A stretch of 64,000 nucleotides of DNA from Streptomyces cinnabarinus (lineage in GTDB: Bacteria > Actinomycetota > Actinomycetes > Streptomycetales > Streptomycetaceae), in contig NZ_CP114413.1 in NCBI RefSeq assembly GCF_027270315.1, positions 4,650,001-4,714,000 on the forward strand, in the 5' to 3' direction. The notes beneath the pieces were generated by a model. That model was not told the origin of the DNA, did no database searches, and worked only from the letters and a program-made list of their open reading frames with translations. The position numbers and the translations under genes are program-made. This document shows positions 61,120-64,000 of this stretch, piece by piece. Position 1 is the stretch's first letter, and each line of letters starts with the position of its first letter.

Positions 61120-62120
61120 GACAGCAGGGGTTCCCCGGCACGCGGTCCGAAACGCCGCCGGTAGTCCGACGGGCTGAGTCCGGTCTCGCGCCGCAGCCGC
61201 GCCCGCAGGTTCGCCGCCGTACCGAGCCCGCAGCGCGCCGCCACCACGTCGAGCCGCTCCTCGCCGCGCTCGATCAGCAGGCAGGCCAGCGCCACCCGCT
61301 CACCGGTCAGCCAGGCCAGCGGGGTCGTGCCGAGCTGCGTGCGGAAGCGCCGGTGCAGGGTGGCGGGGGACACCGCGGCCCGCGCCGCCAGATCCGCCAC
61401 GGTCAGCGGTTCGCCCAGCCGCTCCTGCGCCCACGCGATCACCGGGCCCAGTGACTCGTCCGGGATCTCGGGCACCGGCCGCTCCACGAACTGGCGCTGC
61501 CCGCCGTCCCGGTGCGCGGCGAAGACGAGCCGCCGGGAGACCGCGTTGGCGATCTCGGCGCCGTGGTCCCGCCGGACGAGGCAGAGCCCCAGATCGAGCG
61601 CGGCGGCGCTGCCCGCGGCGGTGAGGATCCGTCCCTCGTCCACGAAGAGCACGTCGGGCTCCAGCCGCACCCGCGGATGCCGTGCCCTGAAGGTGTCGGC
61701 CCACATCCAGTGCGTGGTGGCCCGGAGCCCGTCCAGCACCCCGGCCTCGGCGAGCGCGAAGCTGCCCGTGCAGAAGCTCAGCACGCGCGCCCCGCGCGCG
61801 TGGGTGCGCCGGATGGCGTCCAGGACGGCGGCGGCACGCGGGACGACATTGTCGGGCCGCCCCGGCACGACGAGGGTGTCGGCACCGTCGACGGCATCCA
61901 GTCCGGCCGTCCCGGTCATCGTGAAGAACCCGTGGTTCATGCGCACCTCACGCGTGGGCGTGCACAGCGCCACCTCGTACAGCGGCCCCGGCAGCCCCAG
62001 TTCGGGCCGCGGCAGCCCGAACAGCTCGGTGGCGACGCCCACCTCGAAGGGATTGGTGCCCTCGTCGACGATGACGGCGACCCGATGGGCCCGACGGTGC
62101 TGAGAGGATCCTTGCGCCAT
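61116..62120 (-). CDS. GlxA-type AraC-family regulator with DJ-1/PfpI domain
   Basis: 334 residues. N-terminal DJ-1-like domain with VAVIVDEGTNPFEVGVATELFG and RVLSFCTGSFALAEAGVLDG (nucleophile-elbow Cys), C-terminal AraC double HTH with VSPATLHRRFRTQLGTTPLAWL and RRETGLSPSDYRRRFG. Divergent from the cupin gene, which it may regulate. Confidence 0.9.
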   Translation of the reverse strand: MAQGSSQHRRAHRVAVIVDEGTNPFEVGVATELFGLPRPELGLPGPLYEVALCTPTREVRMNHGFFTMTGTAGLDAVDGADTLVVPGRPDNVVPRAAAVLDAIRRTHARGARVLSFCTGSFALAEAGVLDGLRATTHWMWADTFRARHPRVRLEPDVLFVDEGRILTAAGSAAALDLGLCLVRRDHGAEIANAVSRRLVFAAHRDGGQRQFVERPVPEIPDESLGPVIAWAQERLGEPLTVADLAARAAVSPATLHRRFRTQLGTTPLAWLTGERVALACLLIERGEERLDVVAARCGLGTAANLRARLRRETGLSPSDYRRRFGPRAGEPLLS

Positions 62121-62172
62121 ATGCGATTCCTAGCACTCGCGGACCACCGCGGCCACCCCGGACGATGACGGC

Positions 62173-62571
62173 ATGACTCAGCAACGGGAACCCGTCTCCC
62201 TGCCCGCCGCCCTCGCCTCCTTCGCCGAGCGGTGGAGCCCCCGCATCGCGACCACGGTCAACGACTACGACGTCCGCGTCACCCACGTCGAGGGCGAGCA
62301 CCTCTGGCACACCCACGACCACACCGACGAGTTCTTCCTGGTCCTCTCCGGAGAACTCCACATCTCCCTGCGCGAAGGCGCCGGCGAGCGGACGGTCGTC
62401 CTGCCGCCCCTGTCCGTCTTCACGGTCCCCCGGGGCACCGAGCACAAGCCCTACGCCCCGGTCCCCACCGACATCCTGCTCCTGGAGCCCTCCGGCACCT
62501 CGACGGTCGGCGACCGCCACGAGGACGTCCCGGGCCATGTGGACGTGACCACGGGCCACGCGCTGGGGTGA
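62173..62571 (+). CDS. Cupin-domain protein
   Basis: 132 residues, a single beta-barrel cupin. Metal-site motif 1 is EHLWHTHDHTDEFFLVLSGEL (His, His and Glu) and motif 2 FTVPRGTEHKPYAP (His). Function unknown; could bind Fe or Mn and act as a small dioxygenase or isomerase. Confidence 0.87.
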   Translation: MTQQREPVSLPAALASFAERWSPRIATTVNDYDVRVTHVEGEHLWHTHDHTDEFFLVLSGELHISLREGAGERTVVLPPLSVFTVPRGTEHKPYAPVPTDILLLEPSGTSTVGDRHEDVPGHVDVTTGHALG

Positions 62572-62590
62572 CGCCCTCCGGTTCTGACGA

Positions 62591-62833
62591 TCAGGAGCCG
62601 TAACCGTCGTAGCCGTCCCGGCGATGATGGTCCTCGCTGATGACCGGCGTGCTCGGTGGCACCACCACCCGCCTGCGCCGGGCGATGCTGCTGAACGTGG
62701 TGACGCCGATCAGGCCGACGATCATGAGGATGATCCCGACCAGGTCGAGATTGACACCCTCCATCTCCCAGTCGGTCGCGAACGCGAGGATGGCTCCCAC
62801 GGCGATCAGGATGATGCACCCGCCGAGGCCCAT
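62591..62833 (-). CDS. Small membrane protein, DUF6458 family
   Basis: 80 residues. Two helices (GGCIILIAVGAILAFATDW; LDLVGIILMIVGLIGVTTF) and the conserved VNLDLVGIILMIVG of the family, with a charged C-terminus. Function unknown. Confidence 0.85.
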   Translation of the reverse strand: MGLGGCIILIAVGAILAFATDWEMEGVNLDLVGIILMIVGLIGVTTFSSIARRRRVVVPPSTPVISEDHHRRDGYDGYGS

Positions 62834-62894
62834 GAGTGTCGCCTCCCTCCGGTGGTGGTTCCGGTCGGGAGGCGGGTACCCCCGCGCCCCCGAA

Positions 62895-64000
62895 CTACCC
62901 CTCCAGGAACGCCACCAGTACGTTCGCCAGTAGGAACGGGTCGTTCGCGCCGCACAGTTCGCGGGCGCTGTGCATGGAGAGGATGGCCACGCCGATGTCG
63001 ACGGTGCGGATGCCGTGGCGGGCCGCGGTGATCGGGCCGATGGTGGTGCCGCAGGGCATGGCGTTGTTGGAGACGAAGGACTGGAAGGGGACGCCGGCCC
63101 GTTCGCAGGCGGCGGCGAAGACCGCGCGGCCCGAACCGTCCGTGGCGTAGCGGTTGTTGACGTTGACCTTGAGGATGGGGCCGCCGTTGACGCGGGGGTG
63201 GTGGGTCGGGTCGTGCCGCTCCGCGTAGTTGGGGTGCACCGCGTGGCCCGTGTCGGAGGACAGGCAGACCGTGCCGGCGAAGGCGCGGGCCTTGTCCTCG
63301 TAGGAGCCGCCGCGGGCGAACACCGAACGCTCCAGCACCCCGCCGAGCAGCGGTCCGTCCGCGCCGGTGTCGGACTGGGAGCCGTTCTCCTCGTGGTCGA
63401 AGGCGGCGAGGACCGGGATGTAGGGGAGTTCGGCGGTGGAGACCGCCGTCAGTGCGGCCGTCGCCGCGTGCACCGACAGGAGGTTGTCCATGCGCGGACC
63501 GGCCAGCAGCTCGCGGTCGCGGCCGAGGTAGGCGGGCGGCTCCACGGAGTGGACCATCAGGTCCCAGCCGGTGACCTCGCCGGGCGCGAGGCCGTTCTCC
63601 TGCTCCAGGAAGGCGATCAGATCGCCGTCGCGCACGTCGTCACCGAGCCCCCAGATGGGCTGGAGATGGCGCTGCTTGTCGAGCTTGAGGCCCTCCGAGG
63701 AGACCGCGCGGTCCAGGTGGATGGCGAGTTGGGGGACGCGCAGCAGCGGGCGGTCGATGTCGACGAGCCGGGTGGAGGCGTCGCGCAGGGTCAGCCGGCC
63801 GGCCAGGCCCAGGTCGCGGTCGAGCCAGGAGTTGAGCAGCGGTCCGCCGTAGATCTCCACGGCCACCTGGCGCCAGCCGTGCGCCCCGGAGTCGGGCAGC
63901 GGCTTGACGCGCAGGTTGGGGGAGTCGGTGTGCGCGCCGATGATGCGGAACGGGGTGTGCGGCGCGGCGCCCTCGGGCACGTACCAGGCGACGATCGCGC
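62895..64000 (-). CDS. M18-family aminopeptidase, 5' end beyond the window
   Basis: The frame is open to the window edge (upstream bases read AIVAWYVPEG), so the start lies beyond 64000; about 368 residues are seen. Metal ligands: FRIIGAHTDSPNLRVKP (His and Asp), AAFDHEENGSQSDTGADG (Asp, Glu, Glu) and SSDTGHAVHPNYAERHD; last His in MHSARELCG. Removes N-terminal acidic or aspartyl residues in the family's best-known members. Confidence 0.9.
   Translation of the reverse strand, partial: AIVAWYVPEGAAPHTPFRIIGAHTDSPNLRVKPLPDSGAHGWRQVAVEIYGGPLLNSWLDRDLGLAGRLTLRDASTRLVDIDRPLLRVPQLAIHLDRAVSSEGLKLDKQRHLQPIWGLGDDVRDGDLIAFLEQENGLAPGEVTGWDLMVHSVEPPAYLGRDRELLAGPRMDNLLSVHAATAALTAVSTAELPYIPVLAAFDHEENGSQSDTGADGPLLGGVLERSVFARGGSYEDKARAFAGTVCLSSDTGHAVHPNYAERHDPTHHPRVNGGPILKVNVNNRYATDGSGRAVFAAACERAGVPFQSFVSNNAMPCGTTIGPITAARHGIRTVDIGVAILSMHSARELCGANDPFLLANVLVAFLEG

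Noticed and set aside
1..64000. Search for tRNA, rRNA, CRISPR, IS or integrase signatures
   Set aside because: None was found by reading; short repeats at 22075, 26640 and 60571 lack CRISPR spacing and palindromic units.

Overview
The window is high-GC actinobacterial DNA. Codon use, GTG starts, ATGA/GTGA stop-start overlaps, SARP and AraC regulators, mycothiol-type enzymes, a proteasome-activator gene, PASTA kinases and two branched-chain 2-oxoacid dehydrogenase operons together point to a Streptomyces chromosome. No tRNA, rRNA, CRISPR array, insertion sequence or integrase was seen.

Positions 1-22,080 hold a specialised-metabolite gene cluster whose left end is cut by the window edge. It contains a chorismate-supplying class II DAHP synthase (partial), AraC and SARP regulators joined through a 68-residue ORF, an alpha/beta hydrolase, a thioester-reductase-like SDR, two stand-alone carrier proteins, two adenylate-forming enzymes, a transglutaminase-fold protein, an MMPL exporter, a salicylyl/anthraniloyl-thioester hydroxylase-like flavoprotein, a fused anthranilate synthase, a phosphopantetheinyl transferase, and a pair resembling CreE (aspartate N-oxygenase) and CreD (nitrosuccinate lyase). 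The simplest reading is that chorismate becomes anthranilate, which is loaded on a carrier, hydroxylated and released (perhaps as an alkyl ester). CreE/CreD would make nitrous acid from aspartate, allowing diazotisation of the aryl amine. This resembles the published alkyl 5-hydroxyanthranilate pathway that supplies the aryl diazonium for tasikamides; that match is from family knowledge, not a search. A three-heptamer, 11-bp-period SARP-type box lies just upstream of the first structural gene.

Positions 22,211-31,180 are ordinary Streptomyces genes: a DUF2252 protein, a J-domain protein, a rhodanese, an acyl-CoA dehydrogenase under two nested palindromes (one fitting the KstR consensus), a DUF5819/HTTM membrane pair reminiscent of SdpA/SdpB, a SpoU-type RNA methyltransferase and PaaN.

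Positions 31,181-53,843 are catabolic and signalling core: PaaN diverging from a 3-hydroxyacyl-CoA dehydrogenase/TetR operon, an Lrp regulator diverging from a first bkd operon, molybdenum-cofactor genes, a K+ channel, a DrrAB-like ABC exporter, a quinone oxidoreductase, a bacterial proteasome activator, two divergent Ser/Thr kinases, an APH-fold kinase and a second bkd operon. Two bkd operons close together is the arrangement known in S. coelicolor and S. avermitilis.

Positions 53,844-64,000 carry two tandem K15-type penicillin-binding proteins, a GntR regulator with an MFS transporter, a methyltransferase, a mycothiol-dependent-isomerase family protein, a nitrilase-family hydrolase, a LURP-one-like protein, a GlxA-type AraC regulator, a cupin, a small DUF6458 protein and the C-terminal part of an M18 aminopeptidase cut by the right edge.
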